From an uncultured Peptococcaceae bacterium (GTDB lineage Bacteria > Bacillota > Peptococcia > Peptococcales > Peptococcaceae): a stretch of 14,255 nt of DNA. Shown here piece after piece: positions 6,280 to 13,900 of this stretch (position 1 is the first letter of the stretch; each line of letters opens with the position of its first letter). The position numbers were made by a program, and so were the translations under genes. The notes under the pieces were generated by a model. The model saw nothing but the letters and a program-made list of their open reading frames with translations. It was not told where the DNA came from and did no database searches. Where the stretch lies: NCBI GenBank assembly GCA_937922955.1, contig CALAKO010000228.1, forward strand, positions 1-14,255, in the 5' to 3' direction.

Positions 6280-6297
6280 GATTTCCTCTTAAATCTT
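6278..6297. repeat. Inverted repeat between divergent gltX and PF06541 promoters
   Basis: Perfect 7-bp arms AAGATTT (6278-6284) and AAATCTT (6291-6297) around a 6-bp centre. The left arm overlaps the gltX -35 box, and the right arm ends 12 bp before the -35 box of the divergent gene. The position suits an operator; no regulator is identified. Confidence 0.45.
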
Positions 6298-6309
6298 CGT
6301 GTCTCGTCC

Positions 6310-6338
6310 TTGTCATCCTTCCGACCAGGCATTATAAT
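6310..6338 (+). promoter_or_regulatory. Promoter of PF06541-family gene
   Basis: TTGTCA (6310-6315), a 17-bp spacer and TATAAT (6333-6338), 30 bp before the ATG at 6369. Confidence 0.8.
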
Positions 6339-6368
6339 GAATTAAATTTAACAAAGGATGGTGTCTCA

Positions 6369-7262
6369 ATGACCGCTTACGAACCTTTATTGCACCTACT
6401 CGCCTTTTTCTACATTTACGCCTTTCTTGGCTGGGGCGTGGAAATCGCTTATCATGCCCTCACCACCGGCCACCTGGTAAACCGCGGCATGCTCGCCGGT
6501 CCAGTTTGCCCCATCTATGGCGCTGGCATGCTCATGCTCGTCGTTTTCATGGAACCCTTCCATGACAGCTGGCTTCTCTCCTTTATTGGCGCAACCATCA
6601 TCTGCACCATCCTGGAATTTCTTGTTGGCTGGGTATTGCGCCAACTCTTTCACACTCAATGGTGGGACTACAGCAAAGAGCCTTTCAACGTTTCCGGGTT
6701 GATCTGCCTGCGTTTTTCGCTGGCCTGGGGCGCTGGCGGCACCTTCTTCGTCAAGGTGGTCCACCCCATCATCGCCGATGTGGTCGACCATCTGCCTAAT
6801 CTGCTCCTGCTGATTGCCGATTCTGCCGCCACCGTGATCATCATTATCGACCTTGTTATCACCGTCAGCGGCATCCTGCACTTACAACGCCGTTACGACT
6901 TGCTCTTCGACATCGAGGCGCAAATGCGGGAAGCCAGCGCCGAAATTGGCAGCAACATCACCGAATTCACGCTCAACACTCAGGAACGTCTGGAACCTCT
7001 GCAAGCCAAGCTGTCTCAGCTTGAAACGTTGAGCCGCGATGACCTTAAACTCCATCGTGCCAACGTCGAAAAACGGTTGCAAGCCTTCGATGCACGCCGC
7101 CGTGCGCTCGAGAACAACACCGATATCCATATGCAAAAGAAACTCGAACATTTCGACAAACTGCGCGCCAAACGTGCTGAAATGCTCGCCAAACGTCCAC
7201 GTGTGGACAAACGCTTTGAAAAAGCCTTCCCTAATATGAAAATCTACCGCCGCAAAAAATAA
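6369..7262 (+). CDS. PF06541-family membrane protein with coiled-coil tail
   Basis: A 297-residue protein of the family annotated as putative ABC-transporter type IV / CmpB permease (PF06541). No transported substrate is established, and no ATPase or binding-protein gene is nearby, so the transporter label is doubtful. About five hydrophobic segments lie in the first 170 residues. Conserved blocks are FLGWGVEI (19-26), NRGMLAGPVCPIYGAG (38-53) and LEFLVGWVLRQLFHTQWWDY (82-101), followed by F106, N107 and GLICLRFSLAWG (110-121). Residues about 172-265 are charged and heptad-like (predicted coiled coil), and the end is strongly basic (KIYRRKK). AAGGATGG precedes the ATG. It is transcribed alone from its own promoter, divergent from gltX, to a terminator shared with convergent recQ. 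Confidence 0.85.
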   Translation: MTAYEPLLHLLAFFYIYAFLGWGVEIAYHALTTGHLVNRGMLAGPVCPIYGAGMLMLVVFMEPFHDSWLLSFIGATIICTILEFLVGWVLRQLFHTQWWDYSKEPFNVSGLICLRFSLAWGAGGTFFVKVVHPIIADVVDHLPNLLLLIADSAATVIIIIDLVITVSGILHLQRRYDLLFDIEAQMREASAEIGSNITEFTLNTQERLEPLQAKLSQLETLSRDDLKLHRANVEKRLQAFDARRRALENNTDIHMQKKLEHFDKLRAKRAEMLAKRPRVDKRFEKAFPNMKIYRRKK

Positions 7263-7276
7263 TGTTTTACAACAGC

Positions 7277-7317
7277 AAACAGGACGTAAGATTGCTCCAC
7301 AGTCTTACGTCCTGTTT
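7277..7317 (+). terminator. Terminator of PF06541 gene, shared with convergent recQ
   Basis: A perfect 15-bp stem (7277-7291 with 7303-7317), an 11-nt loop, and six T on the plus strand. It starts 14 bases after one stop codon and ends just short of the recQ stop at 7319. In the recQ direction the T-rich tail is weaker (GTTTGCTGTTG) but may still terminate. Confidence 0.92.
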
Positions 7318-7318
7318 T

Positions 7319-9478
7319 TTATTGTCCTGCTTTTTTCTCCAAAGCCAGTGCCAGCTTGATTTGAAAAAAGCTGATGCGCTCCGGCAAAGCGTCCTTAATT
7401 GGCGTCAAGAGCTCGCTCTGCGCCGCTGCCGCCGTGCGGGTAATCAGCACCCGATCCTCAGCACTCAGCCATTTTTCGACAGGCAGCTTTTCGCCACTCT
7501 GCACAAGAGCCAGCACATGGTTTTCAATGGTCTGCAGTGTCAGCTTGCGTTCTCTGGCAATCGCCTCCAGACTCATGCCCTGCCGCAGCAGCTCCAGCGT
7601 GCGAATCTGCGTCGACCGTTTTGCCCCTTTACCGCTGGCTGCTGGCCGCTCCTCCACATCGCGGAAATTCTGCCGTCGCGCCGCTGCCACATCAATCTCA
7701 TGCTGCGCCACATACTGACGCACCGCCAACAAAAACGGCTCTCCATAACGCTCGAATTTCTTTTCACCGACGCCGCTGACGTCGCGCATTTCTTCCGCGG
7801 ACTGCGGCAGTTTCGCCGCCATATCAATCAACGAGCGGTCCGAAAAAATGACAAACGGCGGCACATCCAGCGTCTGTGCAATTTCCCTGCGCAGCGTCCG
7901 CAACGCATTAAACAACGCCTCGTCGTAAGAAATAATGTTTTCCACACTCTGCGACAAACGGGAACGACGGCTTTCCTTTAGCTGTTTGTTGATGGCCATC
8001 TGTTCCTCGCCATGCAGCAGCCGTTTGCTGCGTTCCGTGGCCTTGAGAATCGAATACGGTTCTCCTTCAATGCGCAGATAACCTTCCACCGCCAGCAGCG
8101 AAATAATATCGCGAATATCGCGATCGCTGTACTCCTTCATCACCCCATAGGTGGTCAACCGTTCAAAATGGTGCTGCTTGATAAAATCATTGTCTTCTCC
8201 GCGCAGAACCTCGCTGACCTTGCCCGCTCCAAAATTCTGCCCCATGCGAATGATGCAGGAAAGGATTTTCTGCGCTTCCACCGTGCAATCGGTCACCGCC
8301 ACTGAGCCGTCGCACACCGAACAGTTTCCGCACTCTTTCCACGCCGGTTCTTCGCCAAAATAACGCAGAATAAACCGACGTAAACAACCGCCCGTGTTGC
8401 AGTAGCCCACCATCGCCTGCAGGTTTTCCTGAGCGTTTGGTGCCTGGCTCTCCTGCACCCGCCGCGCATTCAGCATGATGTCCTGCGGCGAAAACAGCAG
8501 CACCGCGCTCGCCGGCGCTCCATCACGTCCTGCTCGGCCCGCCTCCTGATAATAGCTTTCCAGGTCTTTCGGCATGTTGTAATGAATCACATGCCGCACA
8601 TCGGGCTTATCGATACCCATGCCAAACGCATTTGTGGCCACCATGATCGGTTTGCGGTCATAGATAAAGTCGTCCTGATGCTTCGTGCGCACCTCCGGTG
8701 TCAGCCCCGCGTGATAATACGTCACCGGCAGCCGATGGTCGCGCAGAAAATGATACACGCTTTCCACGTTCTTGCGGGTGCCGCAATAAATGATGCTCGA
8801 CGCATCCTCATCCAGAAGCTTCAGCAGCGCCTTGTTTTTATTCCCTGGTTTTTCCACTGAGAAATGCAGATTCGGACGGTCGAAGCTCGCCACATAACAG
8901 AACGGGTCCTGCAGCCGCAGCTGCTCAATGATGTCCTCTCGCACGCGCTGCGTCGCCGTCGCCGTGAACGCAGCAAACACCGGGCGCTGTGCAAAATTCG
9001 ACAACCACTCGGCAATGCGCATGTAGCTCGGTCGAAAATCGTGGCCCCATTGGCTCACACAGTGCGCCTCATCCACCGCCACCATCGTCACCCTGAGACT
9101 GGCCAGCGTCTCGCGAAAGCTCTCCAGCTCCAAGCGTTCCGGTGCCACATAAAGCAAATCCAGCGATCCATCTCGTGCCATGCGCATGGTCTCCGCAAAA
9201 GCCTCCGACGACGTGGCACTGTTGAGCGAGCGCGCCGCCACCCCCATTTCCACCAGGCCGTCCTCCTGATCCTTCATCAGAGAAATCAGCGGCGAAATCA
9301 CCAGCGTCAGTCCCTTGCGACAAATCGCCGGAATCTGATAGCAGATCGATTTGCCGCCACCTGTCGGCAAAATGGCCAACACATCGCGCCCCGCCAAAAG
9401 AGCCTCGATGATTTCTTCCTGACCCGGTCGAAAACGGTCATAGCCAAAATATTTTTTCAAAGCTTGCTGCGGTCTCAT
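7319..9478 (-). CDS. recQ: ATP-dependent DNA helicase RecQ
   Basis: 3'-5' DNA helicase acting in recombination repair and stalled-fork processing. The 719-residue product has the full RecQ layout. The DEAD-type helicase core has Walker A TGGGKS at 39-44, DEAH at 136-139, TATAT near 173-177 and QEAGRAGRDG at 311-320. A zinc-binding RQC region follows (cysteines near 365, 383, 386 and 389), then an HRDC domain (about 518-590) and a C-terminal helix-turn-helix extension (about 620-710), typical of long Firmicute RecQ proteins. The start at 9478 has AAAGGAGG six bases upstream; the longer in-frame ATG at 9508 overlaps the -10 box and is rejected. Transcription is divergent from dapA and convergent with the PF06541 gene. 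All key motifs are intact. Confidence 0.98.
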   Translation of the reverse strand: MRPQQALKKYFGYDRFRPGQEEIIEALLAGRDVLAILPTGGGKSICYQIPAICRKGLTLVISPLISLMKDQEDGLVEMGVAARSLNSATSSEAFAETMRMARDGSLDLLYVAPERLELESFRETLASLRVTMVAVDEAHCVSQWGHDFRPSYMRIAEWLSNFAQRPVFAAFTATATQRVREDIIEQLRLQDPFCYVASFDRPNLHFSVEKPGNKNKALLKLLDEDASSIIYCGTRKNVESVYHFLRDHRLPVTYYHAGLTPEVRTKHQDDFIYDRKPIMVATNAFGMGIDKPDVRHVIHYNMPKDLESYYQEAGRAGRDGAPASAVLLFSPQDIMLNARRVQESQAPNAQENLQAMVGYCNTGGCLRRFILRYFGEEPAWKECGNCSVCDGSVAVTDCTVEAQKILSCIIRMGQNFGAGKVSEVLRGEDNDFIKQHHFERLTTYGVMKEYSDRDIRDIISLLAVEGYLRIEGEPYSILKATERSKRLLHGEEQMAINKQLKESRRSRLSQSVENIISYDEALFNALRTLRREIAQTLDVPPFVIFSDRSLIDMAAKLPQSAEEMRDVSGVGEKKFERYGEPFLLAVRQYVAQHEIDVAAARRQNFRDVEERPAASGKGAKRSTQIRTLELLRQGMSLEAIARERKLTLQTIENHVLALVQSGEKLPVEKWLSAEDRVLITRTAAAAQSELLTPIKDALPERISFFQIKLALALEKKAGQ

Positions 9479-9506
9479 GCACATCCTCCTTTTACTCACG
9501 GCTCCC

Positions 9507-9535
9507 ATTATACCACGAATATAAAATATTCACAG
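9507..9535 (-). promoter_or_regulatory. Promoter of recQ, extended -10
   Basis: TATAAT (9512-9507) on the minus strand, preceded by TGG (extended -10). The -35 box CTGTGA (9535-9530) is poor at 17-bp spacing. It lies 28 bp before the recQ start. Confidence 0.68.
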
Positions 9536-9537
9536 GA

Positions 9538-9550
9538 TATTTGGCAAATA
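9538..9550. repeat. 13-bp palindrome between recQ and dapA promoters
   Basis: TATTTG-G-CAAATA is a perfect inverted repeat with a one-base centre; GG and CC outside it add two further pairs after one mismatch. It stands 2 bp upstream of the recQ -35 box and 4 bp upstream of the dapA -35 box, a natural place for a regulator of either promoter. Confidence 0.5.
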
Positions 9551-9554
9551 CCCC

Positions 9555-9583
9555 TTGACAGTCCGTGAGCCATCGCCTAATAT
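9555..9583 (+). promoter_or_regulatory. Promoter of dapA and its riboswitch
   Basis: A perfect -35 box TTGACA (9555-9560) and, after 17 bp, TAATAT (9578-9583). TATACT at 9581-9586 would be an alternative -10 box but at a spacing of 20. The start falls close to the beginning of the aptamer. Confidence 0.75.
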
Positions 9584-9604
9584 ACTAAATATACAGAAAA
9601 TGTA

Positions 9605-9766
9605 GATAGAGGTCGCGAGTCTCATGAGTCACCAGCCTGAGTTTTCAGCAAACGCCGACAGCTGGTAAAAGGGATACTCGCCGAAGTGGGGCGTTGGCTG
9701 AGGACGTTCTGCTGGGCATGCGTTTAAGAAATGCATGACTGTCATCTTTGCAGATGGGGAGCTATC
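9605..9766 (+). promoter_or_regulatory. Lysine riboswitch aptamer (L-box)
   Basis: The leader carries L-box landmarks: GATAGAGGTCGCG at 9605, GAGTC near 9626, GGGATACTCGCCGAAG near 9671-9686, and GGGGAGCTATC at the 3' end. Helices can be traced. P1 is GATAG (9605-9609) with CTATC (9762-9766). P2 is ACCAGC/GCTGGT (9631-9636 with 9661-9666), with CTGA/TCAG (9637-9640 with 9645-9648) stacked inside. A long GU-rich stem (AGTGGGGCGT with ACGTTCTGCT) forms P3, a stem around CATGCGTTT/AAATGCATG forms P4, and a short one around CATCT/AGATG forms P5. The five-helix junction fits the known class, which binds L-lysine and shuts down lysine synthesis genes. Confidence 0.93.
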
Positions 9767-9785
9767 AATTTGAACTGGATTTCCA

Positions 9786-9818
9786 GCGACGTATCCCCAT
9801 TGGACACGTCGCTTTTTT
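9786..9818 (+). terminator. Riboswitch-controlled terminator before dapA
   Basis: GCGACGT (9786-9792) pairs with ACGTCGC (9806-9812), with further pairs (TCC/GGA) inside, followed by six T (9813-9818). It is placed 20 bases after the aptamer and 50 bases before the dapA start, so lysine binding is expected to favour termination. Confidence 0.9.
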
Positions 9819-9867
9819 CTATTCACAGACAGACCTCTCCACTCACACATCTAAGGAGGAAAAAATT

Positions 9868-10755
9868 ATGTCTATTTTCACTGGCGCAGGTTGCGCAATC
9901 GTTACCCCTTTCACCGCTGATGGTGCTGTCGACTACCCAGCTTTGGAACGTCTCCTTGACTTCCAGATCAACAACGGCACCGATGCCATCATCATCTGCG
10001 GCACCACTGGTGAATCGTCCACCCTTTCCGAAGAAGAACATTCCCAAGTCATCGCCCACACCGTCAACTACGTCAACCATCGCGTGCCAGTCATTGCCGG
10101 TACCGGTTCCAACGACACGCAGACCGCCATCATGCTCTCCAAGCAGGCTGAAGAAGATGGCGCCGACGCTGTGCTGCTCGTTACCCCTTACTACAACAAA
10201 GCCACTCAGAACGGCTTGAAGATGCACTTCAAGGCCATCGCCGAAGCCATCTCCATCCCTGTTGTTCTCTACAACGTGCCTAGCCGTACCGGCTGCAACA
10301 TCCAGCCAGAAACCGCTGTATGGCTCGCTCGCAACGTTGAAAACATCGTTGCCATCAAGGAAGCTTGCAGCAACATCACTCAGATTGGCCACCTCTTTGC
10401 CATTGCAAACGGCGACATCGACGTTTACTCCGGCAACGACGACCAGGTTGTTCCAATTCTTTCTCTCGGCGGCAAGGGCGTCATCTCCGTTCTGTCCAAC
10501 ATTGCTCCACAGCAGACCCACGACATGGTTCAGAAGTACCTCGACGGCGACGTTGCCGGTTCTGCAAAGATCCAGCTTGATGCCATGAACCTCGTCAACG
10601 CTCTCTTCTGCGAAGTCAACCCAATCCCAGTTAAAAAGGCTGTGGAACTCATGGGCCTTTGCGGCGGCGGCGTGCGTTTGCCACTCACTGAAATTGAGCC
10701 AGCCAACGCCGAACGCCTTGCTAATGCTATGCGCGAATTCGGTCTGTTGAAATAA
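9868..10755 (+). CDS. dapA: 4-hydroxy-tetrahydrodipicolinate synthase
   Basis: Cytoplasmic aldolase-type enzyme condensing pyruvate with aspartate semialdehyde, the first committed step towards diaminopimelate (for peptidoglycan) and lysine. The 295-residue TIM-barrel protein has all key residues: catalytic Schiff-base lysine K164 (in VAIKEA), Y135 (VVLYNVPSRTG), R140, and T46/T47 in CGTTGES. The start at 9868 has AAGGAGG upstream; an ATG at 9748 lies inside the riboswitch and is rejected. The gene stands alone, with its own promoter, lysine riboswitch and terminator, so supply is tuned to lysine. Other lysine pathway genes are not in the window. No oddities are seen in the protein. Confidence 0.98.
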   Translation: MSIFTGAGCAIVTPFTADGAVDYPALERLLDFQINNGTDAIIICGTTGESSTLSEEEHSQVIAHTVNYVNHRVPVIAGTGSNDTQTAIMLSKQAEEDGADAVLLVTPYYNKATQNGLKMHFKAIAEAISIPVVLYNVPSRTGCNIQPETAVWLARNVENIVAIKEACSNITQIGHLFAIANGDIDVYSGNDDQVVPILSLGGKGVISVLSNIAPQQTHDMVQKYLDGDVAGSAKIQLDAMNLVNALFCEVNPIPVKKAVELMGLCGGGVRLPLTEIEPANAERLANAMREFGLLK

Positions 10756-10771
10756 TCTTTCCTAAAAAGCG

Positions 10772-10812
10772 AAAAAGCCCTGAAACAGAGTCCTTCTGTT
10801 TCAGGGCTTTTT
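10772..10812. terminator. Bidirectional terminator between dapA and the SLH locus
   Basis: A perfect 17-bp stem (10772-10788 with 10796-10812) with a 7-nt loop. T runs follow in both directions: TTTTTT rightwards, and TTTTTCGCTTTTT leftwards. It ends dapA transcription and also that of the convergent SLH gene after its 3' remnant. Confidence 0.94.
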
Positions 10813-10817
10813 TGCGT

Positions 10818-10928
10818 TCAATTTTCAAGATACCGTTGGAAAATGGCCGCCACCTGAGCGCGCGTCGCAGGGTCGCGTGGCGAAATGGTGAACATCGTTG
10901 TGCCGGTGATCAGGCCTTCGCCCACTGC
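10818..10928 (-). pseudogene. Remnant of an SLH module (C-terminal part)
   Basis: 36 codons from GCA (10928) to TGA (10818) read AVGEGLITGTTMFTISPRDP followed by ATRAQVAAIFQRYLEN. This matches the last 36 residues of the neighbouring SLH protein (AVGENFISGVTKDTLAPQAH, then ATRAQVAAIFQRFLSE). The DNA at 10834-10869 and 10996-11031 is identical at 33 of 36 positions. The fragment has no start codon or ribosome binding site in its frame, and an in-frame TAG stands five codons upstream of the homology. It is therefore a decayed copy, probably the end of a tandem paralogue, now lying in the 3' untranslated region of the SLH gene. Confidence 0.82.
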
Positions 10929-10979
10929 CTCCCTTCGGGACTAGCTCGGAGCAACGCTTGGTTCATTTGTCAGCCTCCA
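10929..10979 (-). other. Unexplained linker between SLH gene and its remnant
   Basis: About 51 bp with no similarity to the intact SLH module. It includes CCCTTCGGG (10931-10939), a possible UUCG-type tetraloop hairpin. It also has GGAGG seven bases before an ATG (10966), opening an 18-codon ORF that ends at 10910 out of frame with the remnant. It may be the scar of a deleted gene or a small repeat element. Confidence 0.4.
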
Positions 10980-13900
10980 TTACTCAGAGAGAAAACGCTG
11001 GAAAATGGCAGCCACCTGAGCTCGCGTCGCATGAGCTTGTGGTGCTAATGTGTCCTTCGTAACACCCGAAATAAAATTTTCACCGACTGCCCACTGCATG
11101 GATTCTTCCGCCCAAGTGCTGACGCTTGCGGCATCACTGTAGTTGGCGAGGCTGGCGCTGGTGCTGACGTCCTCGCCCTTGTAGGCCGCGTAGTTGCGAA
11201 TAATGGCCGCCAGCTGCTCACGGGTGATGGCCGCATTTGGTGCAAAGAGTCCGTTGCCCATGCCATTCACCACACCGTTGGCCGCAGCCCAGTTCACTGC
11301 ATCGGCGTACCAGTCGCCGGCCTTTACATCCTTAAAGCCCGCACTGCCAACCGATGGGCTGCCTTCCAGACGATGCAGAATCGCCACAATCATGCCGCGC
11401 GTCGTCGTCAGATTCGGCGCAAACGTCGTTGCGCTCGTGCCGGTCATGATGCCAGTTTCATACGCGTAGCACACCGGATCATAGAACCAGTCGCTGCTGC
11501 GCACATCGCTGAACGGCAAATCGCCGCCGCTCGGCGTTTCCATGTCGCCGTCAAGACTCAGGACATAGTCTTTCCCCGGTTCCACGCTCACCGACACCGA
11601 AATGCCATCGCTGCCGCGCGTCGTCACATGTCCTTCATCAGCACCAGACAACCGCAGCTGATCGCCGTCGCGGGTGATGGACACACCGTTTTTGGCGCTG
11701 CCTTCAAAGCTCATCACAGACTCTTCGGTCTCAATGGTCACGGACAGCGTGCCACTGCCGCCAACCGTTGCCGACTGAATGCCTTGCGCCAGCTTCACGC
11801 TCGCTTGCGAGCCGTCCAGCGTCAGGCTCATCGTGCTGTCGATCACTTCCACTGCGTCGCTCAGGTTGCGCATCGTCAGCGTGCCGCTGCTGACCCAGCC
11901 CATGCTGGTGCCGCTCAGCGGCGTCACCGAACTGCTGCCAACCAGGTTTTGCCAGAGATGTTCCAGATCGTCGCCAATGTTGCTCGCAATGTTGTTGCCG
12001 ATATCCATCAGCACGCTGTCCACATCAAAATCGTCGTCCGGCGTGGTGGTTGCGTTGCGCCAGGAGAAATACATGTTCGGATCGTTGACGCCGTCCGATT
12101 TCGTCGTCAGCGTTCGCCGTTCATAGGTCCAGCCGCTCCAATGGCCGCTCGTGCCCTTCAGCGTCAGCTTACAGATCTGATGCGGCATGCATTGCGGATC
12201 CTGCACATAAATGACAAATTCCGTGCCCTTGTCCTCATAGTCATACGCCAGCACCGCATGTCCCGTACCGTCGATCCAGGTGCCGATGACCACTGGCTGA
12301 CCGCTCTTCACCGCGCGTACCAAGCCATCGTAGTCGTTCTTATTGGCGCGTGTCTGAGACGCGTACGGCTGGCTGAACTGCAGCGCGTTGCAGGCCTTGA
12401 TGTAATCCTGCACACTGACACCGCGCCACTGACCGCTGCTCAGCGAGCTGTTCCAGCTCACAACGTTCAGCAGATCCTGCCCGCCGGAAAACGACGGCAT
12501 GTCGCCTTGTTTCCACAACGCCGCTGCCAGCGCCATGCCGAAGCAGAGGCCATCTTCGCCGTGGCTCTTGTCCAGGCTGTAGAGCTTGTCGGCAATCGTC
12601 GCTGGATAGTAGCGAATCAGGTCCGCGTAATTATAGGAAGAATCAATGTTCGTAAAGCCCCAGCTCTGGGTGTTTTCGTCGGCACTTTCAAGCGTTGTCT
12701 GCGCGAGCGTGTTGCCACGACTGTCCACCACGCGCACCGTGTAGGTTGTGCTCGGCTCCAGATGCTTGCCGCCGGTGAGCGTCAGCCGAAACATCAGCTG
12801 CTGCACCAGCACTTCCACATTCGTGCCTTCAAATTCCTGTCCGCCGCCTGTCACCGTCACGCGCACATTTTCATCGCTCAGCGGTTCATCAAAAACCAGC
12901 GTGATCCACATGCCGTTGCTGCCAGTGGTCAGCCAGAGCTTGTCCACTGTTTCATACTGCCCGCTGCCAAAGCCCTGATTGTCAAGCTGAATCCGCGTGC
13001 CATTCATGCCCACCGTTTCATGGGCGTTGGCGTCATAGGTCACCGTAGCTGCCTTGCTCAGCGTGCCTGTCTCGCTGCCATTGGTGCCGCGCACCGCGTA
13101 GCTGTAAGTGGTGCCATGCACCGCCGTGGCATCCACATAGTCCTGGGTCCATCTGCCCACGTGGGCAATCTTTGCATAGCTGCCGCTGCCGCTCTTGCGC
13201 AGGATGTCAAAGCCATCATAGACCCACTTCGTGTCCACTTCCAGCGGCACATCCCATGCCAGCGTCACACCGTCGGCGCTGCTCGCCGCAGTCAAGTTCA
13301 CCGGCGTCACAATCGCCTCTGTGTCGTCACCTTCCGGTGGCTCCGGCGTGCTGGTGCCGCAATGCACCGTGGCTTGTTCCAGCTCGCTGTTGCTACCGCC
13401 ATTGTTCAGCAGCGCCTGCCACTGTGCCTCGCTGCCGCCATAGTAAACCGTCGTCAAAGCGCTGCATCCAGAAAACGCCGTCGAGTTGATCGATGTGATG
13501 CTTGCCGGAATCGTCACCGTCGTCAGGCTGGTGGCATACTGAAACATGCCCATAGGAATCTCCGTCATGCCTGACGACAGCACCGCCGTTTTCAGCGAGC
13601 TGCAAGACGCGAAAGCCTGCATGCCCACCCTGTTGACGCTGTTCGGCAGGGTCAGCGAGGTCAGCCCCGTATGTGCAAAAGCCGAAGCGCCAATCGTTTC
13701 CAGCCCGTTCGGCAGGGAAACAGTGCTTAACGGGTAGCAAAATTTAAAGGCTCTGTCGCCAATTTTTGTCAGCGCATTGGACAGCCTCACCGACGCAAGA
13801 CCCGTGTCGCTTTCAAACGCACCTGCATCCAGCTCGGTCACGCCGTCTTCCAGCACCACCGTCCGCAGCTTGCTGTTATGATCAAAAACATTGGGCACCC

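Noticed and set aside
9748..9867. N-terminal extension of dapA by 40 codons
   Set aside because: It would be translated from within the lysine riboswitch and its terminator; a strong AAGGAGG stands before the ATG at 9868, where family similarity begins.
11373..13574. Rightward ORF of 733 codons antisense to the SLH gene
   Set aside because: Its product is rich in His, Arg and Ala, as expected for the complement of a GC-rich gene with regular codon use. It shows no domain, while the opposite strand encodes a signal peptide, repeats and SLH modules.
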